Shown in pieces: positions 7,890 to 18,174 of a DNA stretch of 64,000 bases. The position numbers and the translations under genes are program-made. The stretch covers positions 310,001-374,000 of the forward strand of contig NZ_BAABRU010000003.1 of assembly GCF_039545135.1 (NCBI RefSeq), read 5' to 3'. This DNA comes from Herpetosiphon gulosus (GTDB lineage: Bacteria; Chloroflexota; Chloroflexia; Chloroflexales; Herpetosiphonaceae). Positions within the stretch are counted from its first letter, which is position 1. The number at the start of each line of letters is the position of its first letter. Under the pieces are notes generated by a model. The model did not search any database. It had not been told where the DNA came from and worked only from the letters and a program-made list of their open reading frames with translations.

Positions 7890-8993
7890 TTAAATAATAT
7901 TAAGCTGGTTCAGCGTTACAAAAAAGGTGATCAAAAAGGCCACGGTCAAGAGGCTAATCACAATGACCAAAATCGTATTAAGGCTAGGCCAGCGGCTCTT
8001 TTTAGCAGTTGGGACTTCACCGAATAGCTTGAGCAATTCTTGCACAACTTGAGCGGCATTCTGTGGACGATTAGCTACTTGGGTATCAACCATGCGCACC
8101 GCCAGCTCAGCAATCGCTCGCACGTCAGCAGTCCGGTTCATATTAATCCGATGGTTTTTCAAAACCGCTTGATAGACCTCTTCATCGCTTTTGAGCTTAA
8201 AGGGGTAGGCGGGAACACCAACCAACATTTCATACAAAATCAAGCCCAAGCCATAGACATCGGTGGCATAGCTCGGTTTTTGCAAATGTGGTTGCATAAT
8301 TTCGGGCGAGGTATAGGCTGGGGGAACCATAAACGAATACCAATCATTGTTGATATTTTGTGGCGTGCTGGCAATCCCCAAATCGAGCAAATAAACGGTT
8401 GGGACTGAAGGATTATCTTCAAAATGCACCAACAACGAATCAGGCGTAATCCCAAAGTGCAACACGCCTTTGCTTTGCAACAAAGCCACTGATGAGGCTA
8501 AACGCATCACCAACCAACCAATGTGGTTGACCCACATTTGGGGGTTTTTGGTCAGCGCATCGCGTAACGATTCGCCAGCAAAGAAATCTGACAAATAATA
8601 GTAAAAGAGGTGTTCGCCGAGCATGGCCCGACCATAAGCTTCGGTTTGAGCGCTAACGGTGGCATTGGCGTAAGGTGGCCGCCAATTTGGCAAAAAGGTA
8701 TTGCGTTCATTCGAAACCCGCACTGTTTTAAGAAATTCAGCTTCTCGTTTCAAGCGCTCGGTATTTTCGCTACCAACGTGGGCAACTTTCAGAAAAACCC
8801 GCTCTTTTTGATGGCTTGCTTCATATAAAACCGAGGAGCGTAATACCACAACTGGCCGCACGATTTCAATATCGCCCAGCCATTTTCCATACCCGAGAAT
8901 TGTTGGCGATTTTTCAGCTTGACAATAAACTTCTTGACAATACAAATTATTATCAAACGATGTTCGTTCACATAACAGACATACCTGTTTCAT
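7890..8993 (-). CDS. Membrane-anchored protein pseudokinase with N-terminal Cys motif
   Basis: 367 residues. N-terminal zinc-ribbon-like cysteines (Cys5, Cys8, Cys19, Cys24), a protein-kinase fold (about 40-325), then one membrane segment (about 340-360) with a tiny tail. Kinase landmarks: Lys69 in VFLKVA, helix-C Glu84/86, DLG204-206 for DFG, SPE229-231 for APE, Asp245 and Arg309 of the C-lobe. The catalytic loop reads HFGITPDS (179-186) where HRDLKPxN is expected, so the catalytic Asp, the Lys and the metal-binding Asn are all lost; the glycine loop is also not recognisable. This points to a pseudokinase. In Firmicutes type VII systems EssB/YukC is also a pseudokinase with one membrane segment, so it may play the comparable part here; that comparison is inference. 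Transcribed away from the giant ATPase gene. Confidence 0.85.
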   Translation of the reverse strand: MKQVCLLCERTSFDNNLYCQEVYCQAEKSPTILGYGKWLGDIEIVRPVVVLRSSVLYEASHQKERVFLKVAHVGSENTERLKREAEFLKTVRVSNERNTFLPNWRPPYANATVSAQTEAYGRAMLGEHLFYYYLSDFFAGESLRDALTKNPQMWVNHIGWLVMRLASSVALLQSKGVLHFGITPDSLLVHFEDNPSVPTVYLLDLGIASTPQNINNDWYSFMVPPAYTSPEIMQPHLQKPSYATDVYGLGLILYEMLVGVPAYPFKLKSDEEVYQAVLKNHRINMNRTADVRAIAELAVRMVDTQVANRPQNAAQVVQELLKLFGEVPTAKKSRWPSLNTILVIVISLLTVAFLITFFVTLNQLNII

Positions 8994-9087
8994 GGGCGCT
9001 TACTCCGTTCCATGGGTAGTCATGGGAAACCAGATTACGGCTCTATCGTACCGCAATATGGATTGCTAGGCGAGGATTGTTGGCACT

Positions 9088-9116
9088 ACTCTACTCATTT
9101 ATTCAAAAGCTGTCAA
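9088..9116 (-). promoter_or_regulatory. Promoter of the pseudokinase gene
   Basis: TTGACA (-35), 17-bp spacer, TAGAGT (-10) on the minus strand, about 95 bases before the start codon. Confidence 0.5.
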
Positions 9117-9141
9117 CCACTAGCCGAAATAGCGGATTGTA

Positions 9142-9150
9142 TGGTATAGT
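9142..9150 (+). promoter_or_regulatory. Extended -10 element before the giant ATPase gene
   Basis: TGGTATAGT, an extended -10 (TGnTATAGT), with no good -35. The same TGGTATA-T word stands before the genes at 21523 and 24727. Confidence 0.4.
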
Positions 9151-9266
9151 TGGCACGTTACACCAGCGAAACGCTATTTCTCTCTCCTCGTGCCATTTTG
9201 TAGAGTGTGTTCAAGATTAGATCCGATCAGTGATTGATCGATGGGCGGAATTTTGGAGATGCACCG

Positions 9267-12200
9267 ATGAAAAACTCTATCCAAATGATAGATCGTCCTC
9301 CACGGATTCAACCAGAGCTACCTTTTAATAAGTTTGAAATCCCATCACCCCCAGAAAATCCTGAGGATGCGATTTCTAAGTTAATCCAATTGGCTCTGCC
9401 GATGACGATGATTGTGGGCTATGTCTTTGTAACAATGTTCGGAGGGCGTGGCGGCGGCGGCGCTTTGATTCTGATTCCGATGGCCTTATCGGTGTTGGCC
9501 TCCACAGGGTTCTCGATCTATTCGTTTATTCGCGAAAAAAACCAACGTTTAGAGCGTGAACGGCAATATCATGAACAAATCGTCGAGCTTAATAAGGATA
9601 TGCACGGCTATCACGATTTGCAGCGCCGTTTCTATCGCTATAACTATCCCGATACCCCTAGCACAATCAGAGTAATTACTGATGCCAAACACGATTTAGA
9701 AAAACCTGAACGTACCCTCCGTTCAAATGCGCGGATTTGGGAGCGCCGAGTTTCTGACGATGACTTTGGTTCAGTGCGACTTGGCATGGGGACACTGCCC
9801 TCAACCGTGGTCTATGAGGTGCGGGGTGGTGGTAATTTTAGCAGCCCACTCGCCCGCGAAGCAATGAAGCTCGATGCTGATTCGCGCTATGTCTCAGATA
9901 TTCCAATTATCATCACGTTACGGCACAAATCCGAGGACGAAAGTGATTCAAAGGAAAAGTCTACTCCGATTACCCCAACAACCCATGCTTTGGGGATCGC
10001 TGGCGCACGCGATGCTGTCTATGAGTCGATTCGCTCAATCTTGGCGCATTATGTGGTGTTTCACTCGCCCTCAGATACCCGTTTGTATGTCTTGGCTTCG
10101 AAATATAACGAGTGGGATTGGGTCGAAACCTTGCCTCACTGTCAGCCAGGCGAATACGAACAACTCTGTTTTGTTAGCGAAATTAAAGAAGTTGCTGATG
10201 ATGCAGATGAAGAAGGCGATGAATTAGATCAATACATGGAAGGCATTCGTAAAATTCTATCGCAACGTAAGATGCGCATGGAAGATAACGAAGAAAATAG
10301 CAATAATTCGGGCCGTGGCAACCCAGGCTTACCATTTATGTTGCTGGTGGTTGACCTGCTCGATATGTATGAAAAAGCTGGCGAACGCCTACGCAATATC
10401 GAATCGGACGCAGCGCTTTCAATTTTGATCGAAGAAGGTCCACAGCTTGGGGCTGCGGTGATCTTCCTTGTGCCAGAGCGCAGTAAAGTGCCTGGCGGTT
10501 GTAAATCGGTGATCGAAATTGAACGTACCACGCCAGCAACCAACAGTAAACAAGCCCAACATCAACAATTATTCTTCCGCTACGCCGAGCAGGGGGTCAA
10601 TACCTTCCGCTATATCGGGGCTGCCGACAATATCGTCAATCGCGATGAATCACGCAAATTAGCTGAAGAATTATCAACCCTCAACTTACGCCAAAGCGCT
10701 GGAGCAAACCTTGCCGATGCAGTAGCCTTCTTCGATTTGATGGGCTATAGCTCGCTCGATGAACTCAAAGTTGATGCGCTTAAGAATTGGCAACGCAGCA
10801 TCCAACCCAAATATGCCAACTGGCTTCGCGCTAAAGTTGGCCGTATGTCAGGGAATAAAGCCCGTACTTTAGTTTTCTCGGCCAAAAAAGACGGTGTCCA
10901 CGGGATGGTTGCAGGGAGTACCGGTTCGGGTAAATCTGAGTTGCTGATCTCGCTGATTGCTGTGATGGCCGTTACCTACGATCCGTCAGTGGTTAACTTT
11001 GTCTTGGTTGACTACAAGGGTGGTGGTGCATTCAAGGAATTTGAACGGCTGCCCCACTGTGTCGATATTATCACCAACTTGGCTGGCGATGGCGTAACGC
11101 GGATGTTTACGGCCATTAAGTCGGAAATGCAACGCCGCCAAGTGCTCAACAACGAAACTGATACCAAAAATATTGTTGAATATCGCAAAAAGAATTTCCA
11201 TACGACCCACTATCCCTACCCCTATCTGTTTATCATCATCGACGAATTCGCTGAAATGATCGCCGATCGGGCTGAATATCGCGGTGAGTTGGAAAGTATC
11301 ACGCGGATTGGGCGTTCACTTGGGGTTTCGTTGATTCTAGCAGCCCAACGGCCAAGCGGGATCACCGACCAAATGCGCTCGAACATCAAATTCCGGATCA
11401 GCTTACGGGTGGAAACTCAGGGCGAAAGCCGCGAAATGTTGCGCCGCTCGGATGCCGCCTTCTTGCCAACTGGGATTCCAGGTCGGGGCTATCTCCAAGT
11501 TGGTAACGAAGAAATTGAATTGATTCAAGTGGCCTACACTGGTGATCCCTATGTTGATCCCAATTCAGTTTCGCAAGAAAAGGTTATCTGGCCGGATCGT
11601 CGCCGCGCTGAAGGGGTTGATCCAGGGATTGATACCCAAGATCAAAGCCCACCAGAACTCTATAAAGTAATTGTGACCACGCTCGATACCTTATCACGCG
11701 ATAACAACATTCCAATTCAACGTGCGCCATGGCCCAACTTCTTGCCACGTGAATTGGCCTTGACCCAACACTTGATCTCTAATGATCCCAATGTTAATGC
11801 GGTTACCTTTGAAGAATATCTCTTAGGTATCGACGATATTATGGTTGGCTTGCCGCGCGAGCACGACCTCACCCTCAACCCAGCCTTAAATAAATGGATT
11901 AACGGTAGCTCAGGCTGGGTCGAAGATCTCAACTGGCGTGAATATGCGATGCGTCCAGTCGTTGGTTTGATCGATAATCCTTATGCTGCCAAACAAATAC
12001 CATTGACAGTTGACTTCCCACGTGGTCATGCAGTGGTCTTTGGTGGCTCGGGTTGGGGTAAAACCACCTTCCTGCGCTCGATGCTGATGAGTTTGGCTGC
12101 GACCCACTCACCCAATCAGATGCATATGTATATTCTCGATTTGGGTGGGCGTAACTTTAGCGTTTTGGATAAATTGCCTCACTCGGGTGCGGTAATTATT

Positions 12201-15200
12201 CCTGACGGTGAAGGTTATGAAGAGCGAGTTGAACAATTGCTGCGCGAAATCAACGATATTGTTGATGCGCGTAAGCTCTTGCTCAACGATGCAGGGATCG
12301 CCGATATTTACCAATACAATACGGTTAATCCCAAGAACACCCAACCAGCAATTTTGGTTGCAATCGACAACTTTGCCGAATTTACTGAAACCTTTGGCGA
12401 AGGTCCGGATACCAATGTTGAAAGCGTGTTGGATAAACTGATTTCAATTGCCCGCCAAGCTAAACCTTACGCCATTCACTTTATCATCACGATTGGCAGC
12501 ATGGCTGAGCTATCGAACCAAATCTTTAGCTTGTTTACCGAGCGCTATACCTTGAAGCTCAGCGATAACACCGAATATCGGGCAATCGTTGGCGGTCGGG
12601 TTGATGATATTAACGATATTCCTGGCCGTGGCTATACCAAGGTTGGGCCACAGCCGCTTAGCTTCCAAGTAGCAGTATCGGCAGGCATCAGTAGCGATGG
12701 CTCACTCGATTCAACCATCGAAATGAAGGAAATCGATCAGCTAGCACAATTTATGAGCGATTATGCCCGTGGCAAAAACTACGCCAAGCCACGTCGCGTC
12801 GATGCCATGCCCAAGGCGATTCTCTTCAAATCGATGCTGCCCGAAATGTATGCCACCATGCTGCAACGTGAGATTCGCTTTGAGCCAGATTTACGTCCCC
12901 AGCTCAATGCCTTGATGAGCGAAGCATGGGAAGATAGCATCAAGCCTGAAAACGCCGATTGGCTCAAGGTTACGGTTGGGGTAATGTCGGGCAATCGCCC
13001 ACGCACGCTACAACTCGAAGCCAAAAAAGATGGTGTTCACGGGATGATCGCGGGGGGTACTGGGGCTGGTAAATCAGAATTGCTGATGACCTTGATCATC
13101 GGTTTGGCCGTGCGTTACGACCCCAGCATTCTCAACTTTATTCTGGTTGACTACAAAGGTGGTGGTGCGTTTGATCCCTTCAAGGATATGCCACACACCG
13201 TCGATTTGGTGACCAACTTAAATAAATCGCGGGTACGGCGGATGTTTACCGCGATCAATGCCGAAATGGGTCGTCGCCAAGCATTAAATGCCCGTACCGG
13301 CACCAAAGATATTGTTGAATATCGCGCTAAGGGCTTCCACCTTGACCCACAATGGGGGCCATTCCCGCATCTGTTCATCATCATCGACGAATACGCCGAA
13401 ATGATCAGCGACACACCAGAATTCCGCGATGAATTGGAAAGTATCACCCGGGTTGGTCGTTCGATCGGGGTTAACCTCTTGCTGGCTTCACAACGGCCAA
13501 TTGGGGTTACCGACCAGATGCGGGCCAATATCAAGTATCGGATTTGTCTGCGGGTTGAAGATATTGATACCAGCCGCGAAATGTTGCGCCGCTCGGATGC
13601 AGCCTTCTTGCCTAGCGGGATGCCTGGCCGTGGCTATCTCCAAGTTGGTAACGAAAATCTCGACCTGATTCAAGTATCGTACACTGGTGAATCCTACGAT
13701 TATGCAGTGGCGGCTGATGGTACTAAGGCTAAGTTCTATGAACTGATTGTGAGCATGGCGCAGGAATTACTCAACCCACGCCCACGACCACAAACGCCAT
13801 GGCCAGCCCCATTACCCGATGCAATTACCTTTGAACAATTGCTCAACCCACGCTATGTCGATAAAACCTATCTGCCATTGATGACGCTTGGCCGCTCGCA
13901 GCGGATTTCCTTGAATGCCTTCGTTGGCGATTGGTTTGAAAACAAAGGTCAATGGTTTGGAGTCGATTGGAATCACGTGGCCATGCGAGCGATCGTTGGG
14001 GTACTCGATGATCCAGGCAATGCCCGTCAAATGCCTCTAATTCTCGATTTCAATAAAGGCCATGCGGTAGTGTTTGGGGCTTCTGGTTGGGGTAAAACCA
14101 CCATGATTCGTTCGATGGTGTTGAGCTTGGCAGCAACTCACTCACCAAATGAATTCAATGCTCATGTGCTTGATCTTGGTGGGCGCAACCTTGAAGTGCT
14201 CCGCTCAATTCCCCACGTCGGGACGGTGATTCTGCCCGATGAACAAGGCTATGAAGAGCGGATTCAACAGCTTTGGCGTGAATTGAATAATGTGGTTGAT
14301 GAACGCAAGAAGCTGTTCAGCGATGCTGGCGTTTCAACCCTTGCTGAATACAATAGCCAAAACGCTGCCAAACCCAAGCCAGCCATTTTGGTAGCGATCG
14401 ATAACTTCGGCGAGTATATCGAAACCTTTGGCGATGATAAGAATAACGATGCCAATAACTTGCTTGAGGCCTTTGTGGCTTTGGCACGCCAAGGGAAAGC
14501 CTATGGCCTACACATTTTGATCACTGCCAGCCGCTTGAACATTCTGTCAAGTAAACTATATAGCCTCTTTACTGAACGTTTGACCTTCCGCATCTCTGAT
14601 GCAGGCGATTATTCATCAATTGTAGGGACGCGCCTGTTGGAAGTCGAAGAAATTCCAGGCCGTGGCGCAGCCAAGGTTGGGCGGGATGCACTGAGTTATC
14701 ACATTGCGCTACCACCAGGCACGATTGGCAAAGCTGATGTGCTTGGGGCTGACGGTCAACCACAGGTCACCGAAAAACTCCAAATTCGCGGTGAAGCTGG
14801 CCAAATTCGGGTAATTGGCAAGCATATGAATGCGTATATTGCTAATAATCCTGGCAAATACCAACCACCATTGGGGATTGCCGCCTTGCCCAAGAGTTCA
14901 TCGTATCGCCAAGTATTGCAAGAGATGCACAACATTGGCCGTGGTGATCGTCCATTCGTCGAAGAACTCAAAGAAGCCACCGCCAAAACATGGGAATACA
15001 ACGGTGGAACGGGCAAGCAAGCTGGTTGGTTGGCAGCCTGTTTGGGGATTGTCTCGGGCAATCGTCCACGTACACTGCAACTTGAAGCCAAACGCGACGG
15101 TGTCCACGGGATGGTCGCTGGGGGTACTGGGGCTGGTAAATCGGAATTGCTGATGACCTTGATTGTTGGTCTGGCGCTGAATTACTCGCCAAGTATTCTC

Positions 15201-18104
15201 AACTTCGTCTTGGTGGACTTCAAAGGCGGTGGTGCCTTCAAACCCTTTGAAAATATGCCGCATTGTGTGGACATCGTGACCAACTTGAATAAATCGGCAG
15301 TTGATCGGATGTTCACATCGATTGATGCTGAAATTCGTCGCCGCCAAGCACTCAACGCCATGACTGGAACCAAAGATATTGTCGAATATCGCGAACGTGG
15401 GTTCCATCTCAAACCTGAGTTTGGTGCATATCCCCACTTGTTCATCATCATCGACGAATATGCCGAAATGTTCGATTCAAACCCTGAATATTTGCCATCA
15501 TTGGAAAGTATCACGCGGGTTGGTCGTGCCCAAGGGGTTAACCTCTTGCTGGCCTCACAACAACCCAAGGGCGTTACTGACCAAATGCGGGCCAATATCA
15601 AGCTACGGCTCTGTTTACGGGTTGAGCAACCTGACACCAGTCGCGAACTCTTGCGCAAACCTGATGCCGCTTTCCTACCAAACGGCATGCCAGGTCGCGG
15701 CTATTTGCAAATTGGCAACGAAAACCTTGAGTTGATTCAGGTTTCATATACTGGTGAAAGCCAAATCGACGATCGTGAAGTTGGGGTACTATGGCCTGAA
15801 CGTGAGCCAGAACCAGTTTCAACCAGCGAAGATACACCTAAACTGTTCGATACAGTGGTGCAAATTTCGCGCGAATTGGTCAATTATCAACCAACGCCTA
15901 AGCCATGGCCCAATTTCTTGCCTGAACGAGTAAGTTTGCAATCGCCGATTGTCAATGCCAAAGACAATACGATCATCGTCTTCCAACCAGCGGTTACCGA
16001 CTGGATCAACGGTGATACCGAACGGCTCTGGCCTGGTGTCAATTGGGAAACTGAAGCCATGCGCACAGCCGCATTGCTGGTCGATGACCCAAATGAAGCA
16101 ACTCAATTGCCATTCGTCTTTGATTTCAGCACCAATCACTTGGCAATCTATGGTGATTCTGGTTGGGGCAAGACCTCATTGTTACGTTCGATCATTACAA
16201 GCTTAGCGGCAACCCACAGCCCCGATGAACTCCACGCCTATGTGGTCGATTTGGGAGGACGCAACTACCGTAGCTTGCGCAACTTGCCTCACATTGGAGC
16301 CTTGATCTACGCCGATGATGAGACCTTTGAAGAACAAATGCTGCGCTTGTTTAGCAAAATGGAACGTTTGACCCGCGAACGCCAACAAATCTTTAGCGAT
16401 GCTGGGGTCAACACGATCTATGAGTACAACCAGCAGTTTCCCGAGCAAGCTTTGCCAGCAATCGTGGTAGCAATCGATAATATTGCAATCATCCACGAAA
16501 ATTATGATGCGGTTGAAGAATCGATCCTGATTCCGTTGGTACGACGCTCGCTAAGTGTTGGGATTGCCTTCATCGTGACCGCCAACTTTCCAAACAATAT
16601 GTCAAGCCGATTCGGTAGCTTGTTCGGTGAACGGATCACCTTCAAACAAGGGCAGCAAGATCGTTATATGGATATTGTTGGTCGCGGCGCAATTGAGTTT
16701 GGCGATATTCCAGGCCGTGGCTATATTCGGGTTGGCAAGCGCCCATTGCTCTTCCAATCGACTTTGCCAGTCGGCTTAGTTGGCCCCGATGGCCGCGATC
16801 ATCGCAACGAAGCCGAAGAACTGGATCTGATGGGCATGATGATGCAAGCTAAAGTCCAACAACTTGGCGGCATGAAAACCACACCTGATCCAATTCAAAT
16901 TCTGCCGCAAATTGTGCCATTGCGTGAGATGCTGGATGCCGCCAATGAAGTTGCTGAAGGTAAAGTCATTTGGAGCGTTGTTGGCCAAAGCAATAATCTC
17001 CAACCAGCCATGTACGATCTCAAGAAGATTGGGCCACACGCAGCGATTGCAGGGCCGCCAATCTCAGGGAAAACGACCTTACTCTATAACTGGGTACTTT
17101 CGTTAGCCGATCGCTACACACCTGAACAAGTTGCAATGGTCTTGATTGACACCCGTGGACGCTTCTTCAAATATGGTGGCAAGCGCAACTTTGCTGATTT
17201 GCCGCATGTTTTGCAAACGGTCAGCGAAATCGATCAAATGCCGAGTTTACTCGAAAATCTGCAAATCGAATGTCAAGCATTTGCCCAACAAGCAATTAGT
17301 CGACCAGTCTACATCTTCATCGATAACTTTGAAGATTTCAGCGACGAAGCCGAAAGCAAACGTTCAGTCATGAACGACATTGCCGTGCTCACCCGACGTT
17401 ACGGTGGCGAAGGCGTGTTTGTGATCATCGCGGGGACACTTGATGGCTCAGTCAACGATTTACGCCGACGGGTTATGAGCGCGAATTTTGGGGTTGGGCT
17501 GCGCACCGCGCAAGCAGTTGAATCGCTGCGGGTTATGCGCACTCCAAGCGAAGTTCGTGGCAAAGAATTGCCAATGGGGCGAGGCTTTATGGTCAAAGCT
17601 GGCCAAACCACCTTGATTCAAGTTGCTAGCCCATATACCAACGGGAGCCAAATTGTGACCGAAGATGCCAGCGATGAAGCCGAACGGGTAATCAATGCGC
17701 TTGATAGCTGGGTCGAAACTATTGCTGAACGCTACCCTGAACGGGCAGCTTGGTCAAGCGGAGCAATCACGATTGGCGACAAGCCAGTTAACATGGAACA
17801 AGATCCACGCGTTGTCCAGATGTCGGCGCTGATTCGTCAAGGTATCCAACGCTTAATGCCACGGCTCAAAGAATCCAATGGCGAAGGTAGCATTACCGAA
17901 AGCATTATGCAAAACTACATTACGATGGATTTTGTCAGCTGGAATAGTTCGGAACGGCTGCGATCAATGCTCCATCAAATGTTGATTGATCAACATATGC
18001 ACGATGGGCTTGATCTTGAAACTGCCACGATGATGGCCGATATGACCAACAGCGACGATGAATCGTTGATTCTGGCCTTTGAATCAACCCTAGTAGAAAG
18101 CTAG
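9267..18104 (+). CDS. Giant FtsK/SpoIIIE-type type VII secretion ATPase with seven P-loop modules (EccC/EssC-like)
   Basis: 2945 residues, about twice the size of EccC or EssC. Two membrane segments near the N-terminus (about 40-85), a regulatory stretch to about 500, then seven P-loop modules. Walker A motifs start near residues 550 (GSTGSGKS), 926 (GGSGWGKT), 1263 (GGTGAGKS), 1604 (GASGWGKT), 1952 (GGTGAGKS), 2296 (GDSGWGKT) and 2596 (GPPISGKT). Modules 1, 3 and 5 have Walker B IIIDE; modules 2, 4, 6 and 7 have IDN instead, so Glu is lost. This gives three intact/degenerate pairs plus one extra. In known EccC the first ATPase module is the motor and later ones bind WXG100 substrates; the same split is likely here. 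No N-terminal FHA domain is present, unlike EssC; an FHA protein is encoded next door. ATG chosen over a TTG 33 bases upstream because GGAG lies 8-9 bases before it. Confidence 0.95.
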   Translation: MKNSIQMIDRPPRIQPELPFNKFEIPSPPENPEDAISKLIQLALPMTMIVGYVFVTMFGGRGGGGALILIPMALSVLASTGFSIYSFIREKNQRLERERQYHEQIVELNKDMHGYHDLQRRFYRYNYPDTPSTIRVITDAKHDLEKPERTLRSNARIWERRVSDDDFGSVRLGMGTLPSTVVYEVRGGGNFSSPLAREAMKLDADSRYVSDIPIIITLRHKSEDESDSKEKSTPITPTTHALGIAGARDAVYESIRSILAHYVVFHSPSDTRLYVLASKYNEWDWVETLPHCQPGEYEQLCFVSEIKEVADDADEEGDELDQYMEGIRKILSQRKMRMEDNEENSNNSGRGNPGLPFMLLVVDLLDMYEKAGERLRNIESDAALSILIEEGPQLGAAVIFLVPERSKVPGGCKSVIEIERTTPATNSKQAQHQQLFFRYAEQGVNTFRYIGAADNIVNRDESRKLAEELSTLNLRQSAGANLADAVAFFDLMGYSSLDELKVDALKNWQRSIQPKYANWLRAKVGRMSGNKARTLVFSAKKDGVHGMVAGSTGSGKSELLISLIAVMAVTYDPSVVNFVLVDYKGGGAFKEFERLPHCVDIITNLAGDGVTRMFTAIKSEMQRRQVLNNETDTKNIVEYRKKNFHTTHYPYPYLFIIIDEFAEMIADRAEYRGELESITRIGRSLGVSLILAAQRPSGITDQMRSNIKFRISLRVETQGESREMLRRSDAAFLPTGIPGRGYLQVGNEEIELIQVAYTGDPYVDPNSVSQEKVIWPDRRRAEGVDPGIDTQDQSPPELYKVIVTTLDTLSRDNNIPIQRAPWPNFLPRELALTQHLISNDPNVNAVTFEEYLLGIDDIMVGLPREHDLTLNPALNKWINGSSGWVEDLNWREYAMRPVVGLIDNPYAAKQIPLTVDFPRGHAVVFGGSGWGKTTFLRSMLMSLAATHSPNQMHMYILDLGGRNFSVLDKLPHSGAVIIPDGEGYEERVEQLLREINDIVDARKLLLNDAGIADIYQYNTVNPKNTQPAILVAIDNFAEFTETFGEGPDTNVESVLDKLISIARQAKPYAIHFIITIGSMAELSNQIFSLFTERYTLKLSDNTEYRAIVGGRVDDINDIPGRGYTKVGPQPLSFQVAVSAGISSDGSLDSTIEMKEIDQLAQFMSDYARGKNYAKPRRVDAMPKAILFKSMLPEMYATMLQREIRFEPDLRPQLNALMSEAWEDSIKPENADWLKVTVGVMSGNRPRTLQLEAKKDGVHGMIAGGTGAGKSELLMTLIIGLAVRYDPSILNFILVDYKGGGAFDPFKDMPHTVDLVTNLNKSRVRRMFTAINAEMGRRQALNARTGTKDIVEYRAKGFHLDPQWGPFPHLFIIIDEYAEMISDTPEFRDELESITRVGRSIGVNLLLASQRPIGVTDQMRANIKYRICLRVEDIDTSREMLRRSDAAFLPSGMPGRGYLQVGNENLDLIQVSYTGESYDYAVAADGTKAKFYELIVSMAQELLNPRPRPQTPWPAPLPDAITFEQLLNPRYVDKTYLPLMTLGRSQRISLNAFVGDWFENKGQWFGVDWNHVAMRAIVGVLDDPGNARQMPLILDFNKGHAVVFGASGWGKTTMIRSMVLSLAATHSPNEFNAHVLDLGGRNLEVLRSIPHVGTVILPDEQGYEERIQQLWRELNNVVDERKKLFSDAGVSTLAEYNSQNAAKPKPAILVAIDNFGEYIETFGDDKNNDANNLLEAFVALARQGKAYGLHILITASRLNILSSKLYSLFTERLTFRISDAGDYSSIVGTRLLEVEEIPGRGAAKVGRDALSYHIALPPGTIGKADVLGADGQPQVTEKLQIRGEAGQIRVIGKHMNAYIANNPGKYQPPLGIAALPKSSSYRQVLQEMHNIGRGDRPFVEELKEATAKTWEYNGGTGKQAGWLAACLGIVSGNRPRTLQLEAKRDGVHGMVAGGTGAGKSELLMTLIVGLALNYSPSILNFVLVDFKGGGAFKPFENMPHCVDIVTNLNKSAVDRMFTSIDAEIRRRQALNAMTGTKDIVEYRERGFHLKPEFGAYPHLFIIIDEYAEMFDSNPEYLPSLESITRVGRAQGVNLLLASQQPKGVTDQMRANIKLRLCLRVEQPDTSRELLRKPDAAFLPNGMPGRGYLQIGNENLELIQVSYTGESQIDDREVGVLWPEREPEPVSTSEDTPKLFDTVVQISRELVNYQPTPKPWPNFLPERVSLQSPIVNAKDNTIIVFQPAVTDWINGDTERLWPGVNWETEAMRTAALLVDDPNEATQLPFVFDFSTNHLAIYGDSGWGKTSLLRSIITSLAATHSPDELHAYVVDLGGRNYRSLRNLPHIGALIYADDETFEEQMLRLFSKMERLTRERQQIFSDAGVNTIYEYNQQFPEQALPAIVVAIDNIAIIHENYDAVEESILIPLVRRSLSVGIAFIVTANFPNNMSSRFGSLFGERITFKQGQQDRYMDIVGRGAIEFGDIPGRGYIRVGKRPLLFQSTLPVGLVGPDGRDHRNEAEELDLMGMMMQAKVQQLGGMKTTPDPIQILPQIVPLREMLDAANEVAEGKVIWSVVGQSNNLQPAMYDLKKIGPHAAIAGPPISGKTTLLYNWVLSLADRYTPEQVAMVLIDTRGRFFKYGGKRNFADLPHVLQTVSEIDQMPSLLENLQIECQAFAQQAISRPVYIFIDNFEDFSDEAESKRSVMNDIAVLTRRYGGEGVFVIIAGTLDGSVNDLRRRVMSANFGVGLRTAQAVESLRVMRTPSEVRGKELPMGRGFMVKAGQTTLIQVASPYTNGSQIVTEDASDEAERVINALDSWVETIAERYPERAAWSSGAITIGDKPVNMEQDPRVVQMSALIRQGIQRLMPRLKESNGEGSITESIMQNYITMDFVSWNSSERLRSMLHQMLIDQHMHDGLDLETATMMADMTNSDDESLILAFESTLVES

Positions 18105-18110
18105 TACTAA

Positions 18111-18146
18111 TTGGGTGGCAGACTGAATTCAGATTCTGCCACCCAA
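18111..18146 (+). terminator. Hairpin between the giant ATPase and the FHA gene
   Basis: Perfect 12-bp arms TTGGGTGGCAGA / TCTGCCACCCAA with a partly palindromic middle. No T run follows, so it may protect the transcript or reduce read-through rather than terminate fully. Confidence 0.5.
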
Positions 18147-18174
18147 ACATAATCCTGTGCGAGGAGTTACGTTC

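Noticed and set aside
14898-15688. Long minus-strand open frames (179 and 168 codons) inside the giant ATPase gene
   Set aside because: They are shadows of the conserved ATPase modules, repeated at matching places of each module, without ribosome sites.
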